Counted from the first letter of the stretch, positions 34,523 through 44,276 are shown. The stretch: DNA of 64,000 bases from Pseudoalteromonas sp. XMcav2-N (GCF_024124545.1 NZ_JAMXSF010000010.1:1-64000); one strand, 5' to 3'. The notes: generated by a model from the letters alone, not told the origin. Made by a program: numbers and translations.

Positions 34523-35283
34523 ATCGGGATGTTGTTTTTGGTAACACCGATTTCTCTGTCAATCATTATCTCAGCCAGTGTTTGTCCATCAATTAATACA
34601 ATAGGTACGCAACCTCTTTTAAACGCAATTTCTTGCGCTTCTTGGGTGAATTCACTCGTAGTAATGAAAATACCCTGCTGATATTCTCCTTGAATATCGC
34701 CACGAAACTGAGAGATATCAGGTCGTGATACCTTGTTTCCCCGTTTGTACCTTTTACACTGTGCAGCGACATGCAGCTGTGAAATACCCACCTCAAGATA
34801 CCCGTGCACATCGATGCCACCATCACGTCCACGCTGTGTGACAACCATATCTTCAAACCCATAGCGGGTAAGAAAACGCTGGCAAAATGATTCAAAATCA
34901 TCAGGCTCGAGGCTATATAAACGTTCAAGAATTTGATTTATGGTATTTTGGCGCAAGTTTTTAGCTAATTGCTGAACGAGTAAGAGGTTGTCCACTGGAC
35001 TTTCAGAAATTAGATTATCAAGACTAGGTTTCATCCGGTACTCTAAAAGCGAGTAAAACCCATTGTCATCCTTTGAAAAAACTTTATCTTTTGCAGCAGC
35101 TGACCAGTTGGTTTCTTCGCAATGACGCTCAATCTGCACCCTGAGCACTGACAAAGGATCTTTAGCACCGAATTGATACAAAGAACGCTCGAGGATTTTT
35201 CCATAAATTTGCTTCAGGTTTGCTGGTCTGTCAATAAGCTGCAACGCAATTTTTGCAGCTTCTACAATTGTGGGCTTAGTCAT
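34495..35283 (-). CDS. HARE-HTH / Mrr-type restriction endonuclease
   Basis: 262 aa. Residues 1-80 look like a HARE-HTH winged helix (EAAKIALQLIDRPANLKQIYGKILERSLY ... NGFYSL, shown in parts: IALQLIDRPANLKQIYGKI), a domain proposed to sense modified DNA. Residues about 118-250 form the Mrr-type PD-(D/E)xK nuclease: an Asp/Glu pair in DDFESF (E131), GRDGGIDVHG (D158) and VAAQCKRY (Q175-x-K177). It is a type IV-like candidate that cleaves according to modification status. It is coupled to dndA by a 4-bp ATGA overlap. Whether it attacks phosphorothioate DNA or DNA lacking it is unknown. Confidence 0.8.
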   Translation of the reverse strand: MTKPTIVEAAKIALQLIDRPANLKQIYGKILERSLYQFGAKDPLSVLRVQIERHCEETNWSAAAKDKVFSKDDNGFYSLLEYRMKPSLDNLISESPVDNLLLVQQLAKNLRQNTINQILERLYSLEPDDFESFCQRFLTRYGFEDMVVTQRGRDGGIDVHGYLEVGISQLHVAAQCKRYKRGNKVSRPDISQFRGDIQGEYQQGIFITTSEFTQEAQEIAFKRGCVPIVLIDGQTLAEIMIDREIGVTKNNIPIYDVELDLI

Positions 35284-36407
35284 ATTCTGACTTGTTCAAT
35301 CCTTTCTATAATTTCTTGAATCGGAAGCGACTCCGTCATACATCCCCATGATATCCTGATCGCCCCATCAATGCGACTCTTGTTTAAGCCCATTGCAGTC
35401 AACACATGTGACGGCGTATAGCTACTTGATGTACAAGCAGATCCGTTGGAGACAGCAGCAACTCCTTTCAGCATCACCATGGCAGCCTCCGAACTAACGT
35501 TTGGTACAGAGAAGTTGAGTACAAAAGGCGAAGTGTGCTCACCATTGTACTCAGTACCGAGTTTATCAAGTTCAGCTTTGAGTTGGCTTTTCAGCTGTTG
35601 CGCTTGTAGTTGCCACTGCTCTGCATTTTTGATTGCAATTTCACACGCTAAACCAAATCCAGCTATCAAAGGCACAGGCAAAGTCCCTGGGCGGAGCCCT
35701 TTCTCTTGCCCACCGCCATACTGTATTGGCTTTAGTGGGGGTTTTAAAAAACCTCTCTTGCGCGCTATTAATGCACCAACACCTTTTGGAGCATAAACTT
35801 TGTGCCCACTTGCACTGATCAAATCGATGCGTTCGTGGTTCAAGTCATCACTCAACTTGCCGAAACTTTGCGCTGCATCAACATGAAAGTAAGCTTCATG
35901 CTCGCTTAGTACTTCACTAAGCGCTTTAATAGGCTGAATACAACCGGTTTCATTGTTTACATGCATGATGGATACAAGAACTGTATCTGCTCTCAATAGT
36001 GATTTGAGTTCATCTGGGTCAACTTGACCACTTTCACCAACCTTCAAATAGCTGACCTCAAAACCACAATTAACTAGATACTCAACAGGCTCAAGCACTG
36101 CTTTATGCTCAATCCGTGTAGTAATAATATGTTTTTTGTTGTGCTCTTCCGCAAACTCTCTTAACCCCAAAATTGCGATATTATTACTCTCAGTTGCACC
36201 GCTTGTGAATATAACTTCAGACTTGTCGGCAGCTACCACCTCTGCAACTTGTTTACGAGCTGCTTCTACAGCTTGTTTAGCTTTTACACCAAATTCGTGA
36301 GTTCGGCTACCAGCATTGCCATACTCTTCTACCATCAGCTTGTAGACCAAATCAGCCACTTCTTTTAAAACTGGGGATGTTGCACTGAAGTCAAGGTAAG
36401 TAGACAA
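35280..36407 (-). CDS. dndA: Cysteine desulfurase DndA
   Basis: 375 aa NifS/IscS-like PLP enzyme that mobilises sulfur from cysteine as persulfide for DndC. Visible: the N-terminal substrate loop STYLDFSATSP, the PLP-phosphate region FTSGATESNN, the Asp/His pair HVDAAQSFGKL, the Schiff-base Lys in SASGHKVYAPKG and the catalytic Cys in NGSACTSSSYTP. It is divergent from dndB (114-bp intergenic region) and overlaps the Mrr gene by 4 bp. Because IscS can replace DndA in some hosts, its presence here suggests a dedicated sulfur supply. Confidence 0.9.
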   Translation of the reverse strand: MSTYLDFSATSPVLKEVADLVYKLMVEEYGNAGSRTHEFGVKAKQAVEAARKQVAEVVAADKSEVIFTSGATESNNIAILGLREFAEEHNKKHIITTRIEHKAVLEPVEYLVNCGFEVSYLKVGESGQVDPDELKSLLRADTVLVSIMHVNNETGCIQPIKALSEVLSEHEAYFHVDAAQSFGKLSDDLNHERIDLISASGHKVYAPKGVGALIARKRGFLKPPLKPIQYGGGQEKGLRPGTLPVPLIAGFGLACEIAIKNAEQWQLQAQQLKSQLKAELDKLGTEYNGEHTSPFVLNFSVPNVSSEAAMVMLKGVAAVSNGSACTSSSYTPSHVLTAMGLNKSRIDGAIRISWGCMTESLPIQEIIERIEQVRI

Positions 36408-36474
36408 GTTGGCTCCTTTTAGATTTTAAGCGAGACTTTACATCAAATTTGATTTATCATGGTCAATTATTTTT

Positions 36475-36504
36475 GTACGTACGTACAATAAATTTAAACG
36501 TACG
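36475..36504. promoter_or_regulatory. CGTACG palindromes in the dndA-dndB intergenic region
   Basis: GTACGTACGTAC (36475-36486) is a perfect 12-bp palindrome, and CGTACG recurs at 36499-36504, 24-29 bp downstream. They lie 18-47 bp before the dndB start, in the divergent promoter region. DndB-family proteins (for example DptB in Salmonella) are reported to repress dnd transcription; these palindromes are the best candidate operator here. Confidence 0.55.
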
Positions 36505-36521
36505 AACTTTAGAATTGTGTT

Positions 36522-37607
36522 ATGAATCAGATTATATCTGGAATTTCGTTTCCAGCAATACGCGGTACACAAGCAGAGAAAGAGTATTTCGCTGTCATGT
36601 GCCCGCTAAAAAGGCTAAAGCGAATATTTACATTCGATGAAACAGAGCTTCTCCCAGAAGACAGAGCGCAAAGAAGCCTTAATCCTAACAGAATCCCACA
36701 GATCAGTAACTACATACATGAAAATAGAAGTAGTTACACTTTTTCTTCATTGACAGCCTGTATCTCGGGGAAATGCACCTTTCTTCCCACGGAACATAGC
36801 GGTCCAGGAAAGAACATAGGAACATTATTAGTCGATGAAGACGCAGAGTTTTACATCACTGATGGTCAACATCGAACAGCGGCGATTAAAGATGCGCTAG
36901 AAAGAGATCCTTCTTTGGGGAATGAACATATTTCTGTAGTTTTTTATATAGGGAAAACACTTGAGCAAAGACAAAAGATTTTCCGAGACCTCAACTTTTT
37001 TCCTGTTAAGACCGGTAGAGGTTACGGTGTTCTTTTTGGTAATTCACCTGAGGAAGTGCTAACGAATGAAGTCGCAAAACAGTGCCGTTTTTTTAACGGT
37101 ATTATCAGTTTTGAAGAAGGTAACTTAGGACCTCGTTCCTCCAAGCTTTTTAAGCATAGCTCCCTTCACGCAGCCAACCTTGAGCTATGTCCTAATGTAA
37201 ACGAAGAAAACCTTAAGCAATGCATTAACGAAGCAGTTCAATACTGGGACTGTGTTGCGGAAAACTTAAATACTTGGTACTTGGCAAAAAACCACGAGTT
37301 ACCAGCAAAAGACCGAAAAGAGTATGTAAACTTCTCCGCTATTGTTCTCAAATGCCTTGGCATCATAGGGAATCAGCTACTTGAACAAAAAAGCTATAAA
37401 CGAGTTATTAAGAAGCTAAAGCAAATTGATTGGCGACGAACAAATAAACAGAACTGGGAAGGACGTTGCATTAATCAAGGTCGTATGATGCATAACAATG
37501 CTGCAGCACTGCTCACTGTTGCCACGATCAAAAACCATCTTGAGTTGCCGCTAACTCCGAAAGAAAAAGCGGAAGAAACTAAATTCAAAGGGGCAAACAA
37601 TGACTGA
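36522..37607 (+). CDS. dndB: DNA sulfur modification protein DndB
   Basis: 361 aa. DGQHR at residues 114-118 is the family signature (YITDGQHRTAAI), preceded by PEDRAQRSLNPNRIPQI and followed by RQKIFRDLNFFPVKT. DndB is not required for phosphorothioation itself; it acts as a regulator and influences modification frequency. The gene starts with a leader of only 114 bp from dndA, with CGTACG palindromes in between, and overlaps dndC by 8 bp. Confidence 0.92.
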   Translation: MNQIISGISFPAIRGTQAEKEYFAVMCPLKRLKRIFTFDETELLPEDRAQRSLNPNRIPQISNYIHENRSSYTFSSLTACISGKCTFLPTEHSGPGKNIGTLLVDEDAEFYITDGQHRTAAIKDALERDPSLGNEHISVVFYIGKTLEQRQKIFRDLNFFPVKTGRGYGVLFGNSPEEVLTNEVAKQCRFFNGIISFEEGNLGPRSSKLFKHSSLHAANLELCPNVNEENLKQCINEAVQYWDCVAENLNTWYLAKNHELPAKDRKEYVNFSAIVLKCLGIIGNQLLEQKSYKRVIKKLKQIDWRRTNKQNWEGRCINQGRMMHNNAAALLTVATIKNHLELPLTPKEKAEETKFKGANND

Positions 37608-39255
37608 TAATGTAGTACAGTCACAGTCTGCTTTTGCTGGCGGGCTTAAACAGGCCATTAGGCAAAGTATTGACCATATTAAAATGCTTTACATGAGCGA
37701 CAGTATTCCATGGGTACTTGGTTACAGTGGTGGTAAAGACTCAACAGCTATTTTGCAATTAGTTTGGTATGCCCTGCAAGAGCTAAAAGACGAAAGCAAA
37801 GCAAACAAAAAAGTACATGTAATTAGCACAGATACTCTAGTTGAAAACCCAATTGTTGCTTTGTGGGTTGAGAAATCACTCGATAGAATGAAAACGTCTG
37901 CCGATGAACAACAATTACCAATCGTGCCACACCGCTTAACGCCAGAAATCAAAGATCGATTTTGGGTTAACTTGATTGGTAAAGGCTACCCCGCCCCACG
38001 TATGAAGTTTCGTTGGTGTACTGACCGTTTAAAAATATCGCCATCAAACACTTTTATTCAAAACCTTGCTAACAAGAGTGGAGAAGCCATTTTAGTACTA
38101 GGTACACGTAAGGCAGAAAGTACAGCGCGTGCCGCTGTGATGGAAAAATACGAAAACTCAGCCACCAATACCCGTAAAGCGCTTGGCTTGACCGAAAACG
38201 GTTCGTTAGACCGAGTTTGGGTATACACACCTATTTCAACATGGAGTAACGACGATGTTTGGGTTTACTTAAACAGCATTAAAAACCCATGGAACTTTCC
38301 AAATCACGACTTAATGGGTATGTACCAAGGTGCGACAGAAGGCGGTGAATGCCCGCTTGTAGTAGACAAGTCAACGCAAAGTTGTGGCGATAGCCGTTTT
38401 GGTTGCTACGTATGCACTATGGTAACCGAAGATAAATCAATGAATGCCATGATCTCAAACGACGAAGAAAAAGAATGGATGTACCCGCTTGTTTCACTTC
38501 GTAACGAGCTTGAGATCAATGATAGTAATAAAGACAAAAAGCTCGTAAAGCTGCGCAAAGATCGTGACAACCGTGATTTTAGGCGCATGAATGGCACACT
38601 CACCGTGCATGTATCCAAACACGGTGCAGACGTAGTACATGGACCTTACATTCAATCATTCCGTGAACACATGCTTAAAAAAGTACTGGAAGCACAAGTT
38701 GCCGTGCAACACATGGGTCCAGCGGAAGTCAAAAACTTAGAGCTACTACCAATTGAAGAGTTAGAAGCCATTCGTAAAATTTGGCTTGAAGATAAACACG
38801 AAATTGAAGACAACTTGCCAAAAATATATGAGCAAGTAATTAAAAAGCCATATCCAGGTAAACGCCGTGCGCACCACCCTATTTTAAACAATGACACCTT
38901 AAGTAAATTAAAAACTTATTGTGAGCAACATGGCGATAAAGAAGGCTTACTGTATCAGCAAATTCGCGCCACCATGAGCGTTGCAAATAAATACCGCAAC
39001 CAACTTCGAAGAGCAAAACTGAGCGATGAACTCAATGATGTGCTCGACAAAGGTGCATTCAACAACATGTTTGAAGCAAAAGAATTTGCCCTAGAGCGCG
39101 AACGTCATCGTTTACACATTAAGCTAACAAACGATCAAAGCCTCACACCAAAAGAACAAGAAGAAATTAAAGACAAGATCCAAATGATCACCAAGTGTAT
39201 TAAACAAAAAGGTTATAGCTCCCTCCCACCAGTTGACGTAGTGGAGGTAGATTAA
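37600..39255 (+). CDS. dndC: DNA sulfur modification protein DndC
   Basis: 551 aa member of the PAPS reductase/ATP pyrophosphatase superfamily. The PP-loop is SGGKDST (43-49). Four Cys for a 4Fe-4S cluster are visible in FRWCTDR, GGECPLV, QSCGDSRFGCYVCTM, the signature spacing of DndC. It activates the phosphodiester with ATP for sulfur insertion. It overlaps dndB by 8 bp and dndD by 1 bp (TAATG). Length fits the family. Confidence 0.95.
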   Translation: MTDNVVQSQSAFAGGLKQAIRQSIDHIKMLYMSDSIPWVLGYSGGKDSTAILQLVWYALQELKDESKANKKVHVISTDTLVENPIVALWVEKSLDRMKTSADEQQLPIVPHRLTPEIKDRFWVNLIGKGYPAPRMKFRWCTDRLKISPSNTFIQNLANKSGEAILVLGTRKAESTARAAVMEKYENSATNTRKALGLTENGSLDRVWVYTPISTWSNDDVWVYLNSIKNPWNFPNHDLMGMYQGATEGGECPLVVDKSTQSCGDSRFGCYVCTMVTEDKSMNAMISNDEEKEWMYPLVSLRNELEINDSNKDKKLVKLRKDRDNRDFRRMNGTLTVHVSKHGADVVHGPYIQSFREHMLKKVLEAQVAVQHMGPAEVKNLELLPIEELEAIRKIWLEDKHEIEDNLPKIYEQVIKKPYPGKRRAHHPILNNDTLSKLKTYCEQHGDKEGLLYQQIRATMSVANKYRNQLRRAKLSDELNDVLDKGAFNNMFEAKEFALERERHRLHIKLTNDQSLTPKEQEEIKDKIQMITKCIKQKGYSSLPPVDVVEVD

Positions 39256-41219
39256 TGTTATTGCAGTCTCTTACATTACATAACTTTGGTATTTACAAAG
39301 GCACTCACACGGTTGATTTATCTGTTTCAAACTATAAACCCGTTATACTTTTTGGCGGCTTAAATGGTGGTGGTAAAACCACGTTTTTAGATGCGTTACA
39401 GCTCGTTCTTTACGGCAAACATGCCAAATGCTCTAACCGAGGAAATCTAGCCTATGGTACATACCTAGCCAATACACTGAACCGTTACGTCGCTAAATCT
39501 GAGCAAGTATCATTAGAGCTGACATTCAGCCACACCACAGACACAGAGGCACAAAAATTTACTGTTCGCCGCGAGTGGAAAGTAGCAAAGCAGGTTGAAA
39601 ACTCAAAAGACAAAGTTACAGTAAGCTGCAATGGCGAACACGACCAATATATCAGCGAACACTGGGATGAATTTGTAAACGAATTTATTCCTATGTCACT
39701 TTCTGATTTATTCTTTTTCGATGGTGAAAAAATAGAAAACCTCGCCCACCCAGAGCGCAGTAATGAGCTAATCAAAACAGGCATAGAAAGCCTACTAGGG
39801 TTAGATTTGCTCAGTCAATTACACCTAGATTTGAATAACATTGAGCGCAAACGCAAAGCAGAAAATCTAGATACCGGCGTAATTGAAAAGGTCGAAACTT
39901 GTGAAGCTGAGATAGAAACCAATAACAGTATTATTGAAGAGTTAAGCGTTGAGCTAGCCAAGCTACAAAACCAGCAAGGTAAGACCAATATTGATATTAA
40001 CAAAGCAAGGCAAAAAGTGCGTGATTCAGGCGCACACCTGATTGAAGAGCGCGATCAAATCAGCTTTGAACTCGGTGCCATTGCACAAAAGTTAAAAGAC
40101 AATCAACAACAACGCGTCAAGCTTGATTCCGGCATTGGTCCGCTTGGTTTAATTAGGCCGCTACTTAAACAAACACAAAGACAAGCGGAATTAGAAGAAC
40201 AAGCAAGCGAAGCCTGCGCGCTTAATAAGGCCATTGAAAGCTACGAATCTACTTTACTAAAATCGCTTGAAGGACAAACTTTGCCAGATGCTACGCGCAC
40301 TGCTCTTGAAAACTCAATGGCAAGCATGGCTACTGAACGCCAAGCCCTTGCCAATGTTGAAAGCTATGTGGGCTTACCTGGTAATTTGTTTAATGGGCTT
40401 GAAGAAAAGCTTGAGGTTGACCAACTAGAGCGCGAGGCTCTTATCAAAGAGCGTGAACTACTGCTTGAGAAAAAGGCTCTGTTCGAGAAAAAGGAAGAAT
40501 CAATCCCAGATTACGAAACCGTAAAACACGTACTGAGCGAACTGGCACAATTTGAAGCTGAGTTTAAAAACGCGCAAACACTGATTAAAGCCAAATCAGC
40601 TGAACTTGAACAAGTGCAAGCAAAACACGCCGTGCTAAACCAGCGTTACACCAACCTTCTTACACAACAAAGTAAAGACACCTTTGAGCAAAAACGTTCA
40701 CTCCAAGTGGTTGACCATATTGATAAGTTAAAGAAGACCATGCAAGGTTTTGCTAAAAGCTTAATAAAAGAAAATATCGAACTACTACAAGACAAAATTA
40801 CTGAAAAATTTATTGCCCTTACTCGTAAAGATCAGTTAATCAGTGGCGTACATATCTGCCCTACAAGCTTTTCACTTACGCTTCTTGCACAAACCGGTGA
40901 AGAACTCTCCCCCAGCCGGCTTTCAGCAGGTGAACGCCAGCTCCTTGCGATTGCTATTTTATGGGGGCTTTCAGAAGCGTCGGGTAAGGAATTACCAACC
41001 GTTATCGACACTCCACTTGGGCGATTAGACGGCAAACATCGTACCCGCTTAATTGAAGGCTACTTCCCGTTTGCAGCAAACCAAGTGCTGCTACTTTCTA
41101 CCGATGAAGAAATCATGGGTGATTACTACAGTAAGCTCAAACCTGCCATCAGCCGCGAATACCACATTAGCTATAATGAGCAGGCAACGACTTCGACTAT
41201 TTCAGAAGGGTATTTTTAA
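39255..41219 (+). CDS. dndD: DNA sulfur modification protein DndD
   Basis: 654 aa SMC-like ATPase. Walker A GGLNGGGKTTF (34-44), a long coiled-coil middle with a central break (about residues 190-480), the ABC-type signature LSAGERQLLAIAI (about 553-565) and Walker B VIDTPLGRLD. It is predicted to open or nick DNA to give DndC access. The stop/start with dndE overlaps by 1 bp (TAATG). Nothing unusual. Confidence 0.93.
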   Translation: MLLQSLTLHNFGIYKGTHTVDLSVSNYKPVILFGGLNGGGKTTFLDALQLVLYGKHAKCSNRGNLAYGTYLANTLNRYVAKSEQVSLELTFSHTTDTEAQKFTVRREWKVAKQVENSKDKVTVSCNGEHDQYISEHWDEFVNEFIPMSLSDLFFFDGEKIENLAHPERSNELIKTGIESLLGLDLLSQLHLDLNNIERKRKAENLDTGVIEKVETCEAEIETNNSIIEELSVELAKLQNQQGKTNIDINKARQKVRDSGAHLIEERDQISFELGAIAQKLKDNQQQRVKLDSGIGPLGLIRPLLKQTQRQAELEEQASEACALNKAIESYESTLLKSLEGQTLPDATRTALENSMASMATERQALANVESYVGLPGNLFNGLEEKLEVDQLEREALIKERELLLEKKALFEKKEESIPDYETVKHVLSELAQFEAEFKNAQTLIKAKSAELEQVQAKHAVLNQRYTNLLTQQSKDTFEQKRSLQVVDHIDKLKKTMQGFAKSLIKENIELLQDKITEKFIALTRKDQLISGVHICPTSFSLTLLAQTGEELSPSRLSAGERQLLAIAILWGLSEASGKELPTVIDTPLGRLDGKHRTRLIEGYFPFAANQVLLLSTDEEIMGDYYSKLKPAISREYHISYNEQATTSTISEGYF

Positions 41220-41566
41220 TGTTACACACTATCGACACCATCAAACTTTCTGAAAAACAAAAGCAACAGCTCATTCGTCTAAAAAGCAAAACAGGTATCG
41301 AAAATTGGAATGTACTGTGCCGTTGGGCACTGTGCATGTCACTAGCGGAAAAGTCAGCACCACCATTTGAAGAAATCCCGAGTGACAGCAATGTTGAGAT
41401 GACGTGGAAAGTATTTGCTGGCGAATATGCCGATGTGTATTTAGCAGTGCTCAGAGAAGCTTATCAAAAACAAAGTGCACACCTTTCTCCTGTGCACTTC
41501 ACTGACTTTGCTAGGTTACACCTAAATCGAGGTATAAGTTACCTAGACATGAAATGGGTCTTGTAG
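41219..41566 (+). CDS. dndE: DNA sulfur modification protein DndE
   Basis: 115 aa, the usual DndE length. N-terminal LHTIDTIKLSEKQKQQL and the conserved WNVLCRWALCMSL segment fit the family. DndE forms a helical tetramer that binds nicked DNA and sits in the phosphorothioation complex. It is the last gene of dndBCDE; its last 24 bp overlap the 3' end of the convergent HNH gene. Confidence 0.92.
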   Translation: MLHTIDTIKLSEKQKQQLIRLKSKTGIENWNVLCRWALCMSLAEKSAPPFEEIPSDSNVEMTWKVFAGEYADVYLAVLREAYQKQSAHLSPVHFTDFARLHLNRGISYLDMKWVL

Positions 41567-42487
41567 TTCGCTTCTCTTTACGTAACGCCCTGCCCTTGAG
41601 TCATGCTTTTTACATACAACTTTCATGCTCACGGGCGTTATAGCTTTGGAGCTCCCCAGGTTAGAGCAAACTGTAAGCTCGGAATTTTCAATTGAATTAC
41701 CGCACCCTGGAACTTCGCATTTACGCTTAAGCCCCAGGGTTCGAATTACCCAATAGTAGAAACTATTAGGAAAAAGTTGATTGCGGCCCGTTACTTTTGT
41801 GCCTGTGCTGTAACCTGTAATATGATTGCTTTTGACTTTATTAGCCCATCCACATATCAATCGGTAATTATCAATTTCATCTACACCACCTAGTGAGAAT
41901 GGATGCAAGTGATCTACTTCTATTGACAAATCTCTGCTTTTCGTTCCTATAGGCCGGTATTTGTCGATATATACAGGTAAGTCAAAATTTACTTTATCTT
42001 CTTGTTTCGCAGTAAAGTTATATATTGCTTCATCTGTAAATTTCACTCCTGTTAACCAGCACCTAGGTTCTGGGCCGTAAATAGCAAGTAAGTCTTCTTT
42101 CATATTCTTTGAAATGGATTTACGCCGTTTTGAATCCGAAATTAAAAACTTAATTCTTTCTTCAACCATCTCGCTGACCAGCCGAGCTATAGATAACTTA
42201 TCATCTGAATCTTTTTGACCACCAACAAGAATATCCACGCTTTCCTTGACACTTTCGTAAATTTTGAAGAAGTTAATATCTTCCTCAAAGAAACGGCTAT
42301 CAACAAATTGGTCAACTATCCATTTAAACCACTCTCTAGAGATATCCCCTTGCAATATATCCACTCGAGGACCGATGAGATAATCAGGCGTTTTCAGTGC
42401 AGATAGTTCCTTTTGAATACTCATGTCCCAGTTGTTATTTGGCTGGCATATTGAGCCTTTCAATTGCTTCTCAACAATTAGATTCAT
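41543..42487 (-). CDS. HNH endonuclease associated with the Dnd island
   Basis: 314 aa. The central HNH motif is VDHLHPFSLGG (191-201) with N207 and the downstream H222 (NKVKSNH). A Cys-rich zinc site follows: C257, C262 (CEVPGCG), C274 and C292 with H295. The N-terminal 140 residues are helical and unassigned. HNH proteins include modification-dependent nucleases such as McrA, so a role as phosphorothioate-linked restriction effector is plausible. It is coupled to the upstream DGQHR gene by a 4-bp ATGA overlap and convergent with dndE. Confidence 0.75.
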   Translation of the reverse strand: MNLIVEKQLKGSICQPNNNWDMSIQKELSALKTPDYLIGPRVDILQGDISREWFKWIVDQFVDSRFFEEDINFFKIYESVKESVDILVGGQKDSDDKLSIARLVSEMVEERIKFLISDSKRRKSISKNMKEDLLAIYGPEPRCWLTGVKFTDEAIYNFTAKQEDKVNFDLPVYIDKYRPIGTKSRDLSIEVDHLHPFSLGGVDEIDNYRLICGWANKVKSNHITGYSTGTKVTGRNQLFPNSFYYWVIRTLGLKRKCEVPGCGNSIENSELTVCSNLGSSKAITPVSMKVVCKKHDSRAGRYVKRSELQDPFHV

Positions 42488-44157
42488 GACTTTCTCGGAT
42501 TTCTAAATGTTCTAGCTTGAGGTAATTGATCTGGACTTTCCCGATACTCTGCCCAGTTTTCGGACCATCTCGCACGTATACCAGGGCTATCCTTCTTAAT
42601 TCCTGACAGCTCCCACTCTTGATCAAAATACTGCCTATTTACGTCTTCCAACCAATCATCGACTAATTCCGGTATGTCTTCTGCATTGTTAATAGTGACT
42701 TTTTTTGTTACCAAATACTTAAAAAAGTCTGAGGCCAAAATAGTTAGTGATATTTTATTAAATATATTTGATTTTCTTGGATTTCCCCAAAAATTATTCC
42801 TGCTGGGGTTTGTATCTTGTGCAAACTCTTGTTTTATTTTCACCCAAAACTGTATGAACACTTCTTGCCATGGCCCTTGAAGGGCACTCCACTCTTTGTA
42901 AGCATCCAGCAAACCATTGCTCTCAATCAGGTCACTCGACTCTAGAAACTTTTCCTTCCAACGTTTAGCATAATCATTCTTTGCATGAAATAATTTTCCT
43001 CCCTTCAACTCTCTAAAAATCTGAATTAAAGATCCCATAACATTCCACTGAAGAAGATCTTTTTGATCACTCGAAGTCCCTCTTTCAACAAGTCCGCAGA
43101 ATGGACTTTGAGGATTCCTCGCAGCCCAAGTAATTGCTCGAGCATCTTCAAGCGCGATCCCAGAGTCAAGGAGTCTATCATTTACGTCCTCCATTTCAGA
43201 AGTGGTCAGTGTAGTCGATATGATTGTTCCCAATAAAGACTTTCCTATCGGTGTCGCCTTTTGGTTTATGACTACAAATTGAAAGACTTGTTCTTTTGGC
43301 TCATCCTCCATTAGCAAAGAAACAGGGAGCTCCCTGGAATATTTTTGCTTCAGCTGATTAAACACTTGATCTGCTTCTATACCACTTTCAAGTAGCTGTA
43401 TGCCTTCATGCTTATTCTCATTTGCTTTTTCTTCTGCTGCTATCACAGCTCCTTTTAATCTATGTTGGCCGTCGACTAAAGTTACTGGCAATAGAAAGGA
43501 CATTAACGACGCTCTATCGAAACCAAGAAATTTGTCACCTTCAATGTTTTCACTGCCCAGCTCTTTTATAAGCTCATGTCTTATTGCGACGTCTTCAAGA
43601 AAGTCGTTCAAATGGCTTTCTTCATAAATTGCAGCTTCAATATCCTCTTCAGCTTCCAACTCTAACTCATCACCGGGTTCATTATCACTCTCCAAACCGA
43701 TTTGAGACTTTAATTCCAAGTATTTTGGAGAGGACTTGTTAACATCAAAGCCACCAACCCTTGACTCGAGAGAACTTCTTAAAAGGGCAAATAACGTCTC
43801 CCAGCTAGAACTATAGAAGTCAGGGAACTCAATTATTACCTGTCCGGTATTTCCTTCTCGTACATTTGGAATAAAATCAACACTACAACCTTCCAACTTT
43901 CTAAGGCTACATATTAAATTATTTTGAACCACATTATCTTTATTCTTATAGAAGTTGCTAAGCTGTCTCAATCGAGAAGGGCTTTCTGACCTCTGAAACC
44001 CTGTTGTTTCGGCCGCTCCAGGATCGAGGGTTTTCTTTTGAGGAATACCAGCCCACTTTTCTATATCAACGGCCTTGGCCCCAAATAAAATTAAAGGTTT
44101 ACTTTCTTTTGTTTGTACGACCTTAATAGCATCGTACTCAAATTTAACTTTATTCAA
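42484..44157 (-). CDS. Second DGQHR-domain (DndB-like) protein
   Basis: 557 aa. TLVDGQHRLKGAV (DGQHR at 229-233) and FVVINQKATPIGKSLL match the core of DndB-like DGQHR proteins, but the protein is 200 residues longer than DndB, with an acidic insert (about 155-185, rich in Glu/Asp) and a long C-terminal region. It is the first gene of a two-gene unit with the HNH nuclease, on the opposite strand to dndBCDE. It probably provides DNA-state recognition for that nuclease; this is inferred. Low GC relative to its neighbours suggests separate acquisition. Confidence 0.75.
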   Translation of the reverse strand: MNKVKFEYDAIKVVQTKESKPLILFGAKAVDIEKWAGIPQKKTLDPGAAETTGFQRSESPSRLRQLSNFYKNKDNVVQNNLICSLRKLEGCSVDFIPNVREGNTGQVIIEFPDFYSSSWETLFALLRSSLESRVGGFDVNKSSPKYLELKSQIGLESDNEPGDELELEAEEDIEAAIYEESHLNDFLEDVAIRHELIKELGSENIEGDKFLGFDRASLMSFLLPVTLVDGQHRLKGAVIAAEEKANENKHEGIQLLESGIEADQVFNQLKQKYSRELPVSLLMEDEPKEQVFQFVVINQKATPIGKSLLGTIISTTLTTSEMEDVNDRLLDSGIALEDARAITWAARNPQSPFCGLVERGTSSDQKDLLQWNVMGSLIQIFRELKGGKLFHAKNDYAKRWKEKFLESSDLIESNGLLDAYKEWSALQGPWQEVFIQFWVKIKQEFAQDTNPSRNNFWGNPRKSNIFNKISLTILASDFFKYLVTKKVTINNAEDIPELVDDWLEDVNRQYFDQEWELSGIKKDSPGIRARWSENWAEYRESPDQLPQARTFRNPRKS

Positions 44158-44276
44158 ACTATTCCCCCAATAACTAGTTATTTCATAAGTAAAATATAAT
44201 ACACCATATAAATGGATGAAAGTCGAATCACTCCAAGCTATAAGGAATATTGAGTGCGTTTGAGTAGTATGTAAAA

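Noticed and set aside
32311-44157. DndFGH restriction genes expected beside dndBCDE
   Set aside because: No protein in the window shows DndF/G/H features; the region instead encodes Mrr- and HNH-type nucleases.
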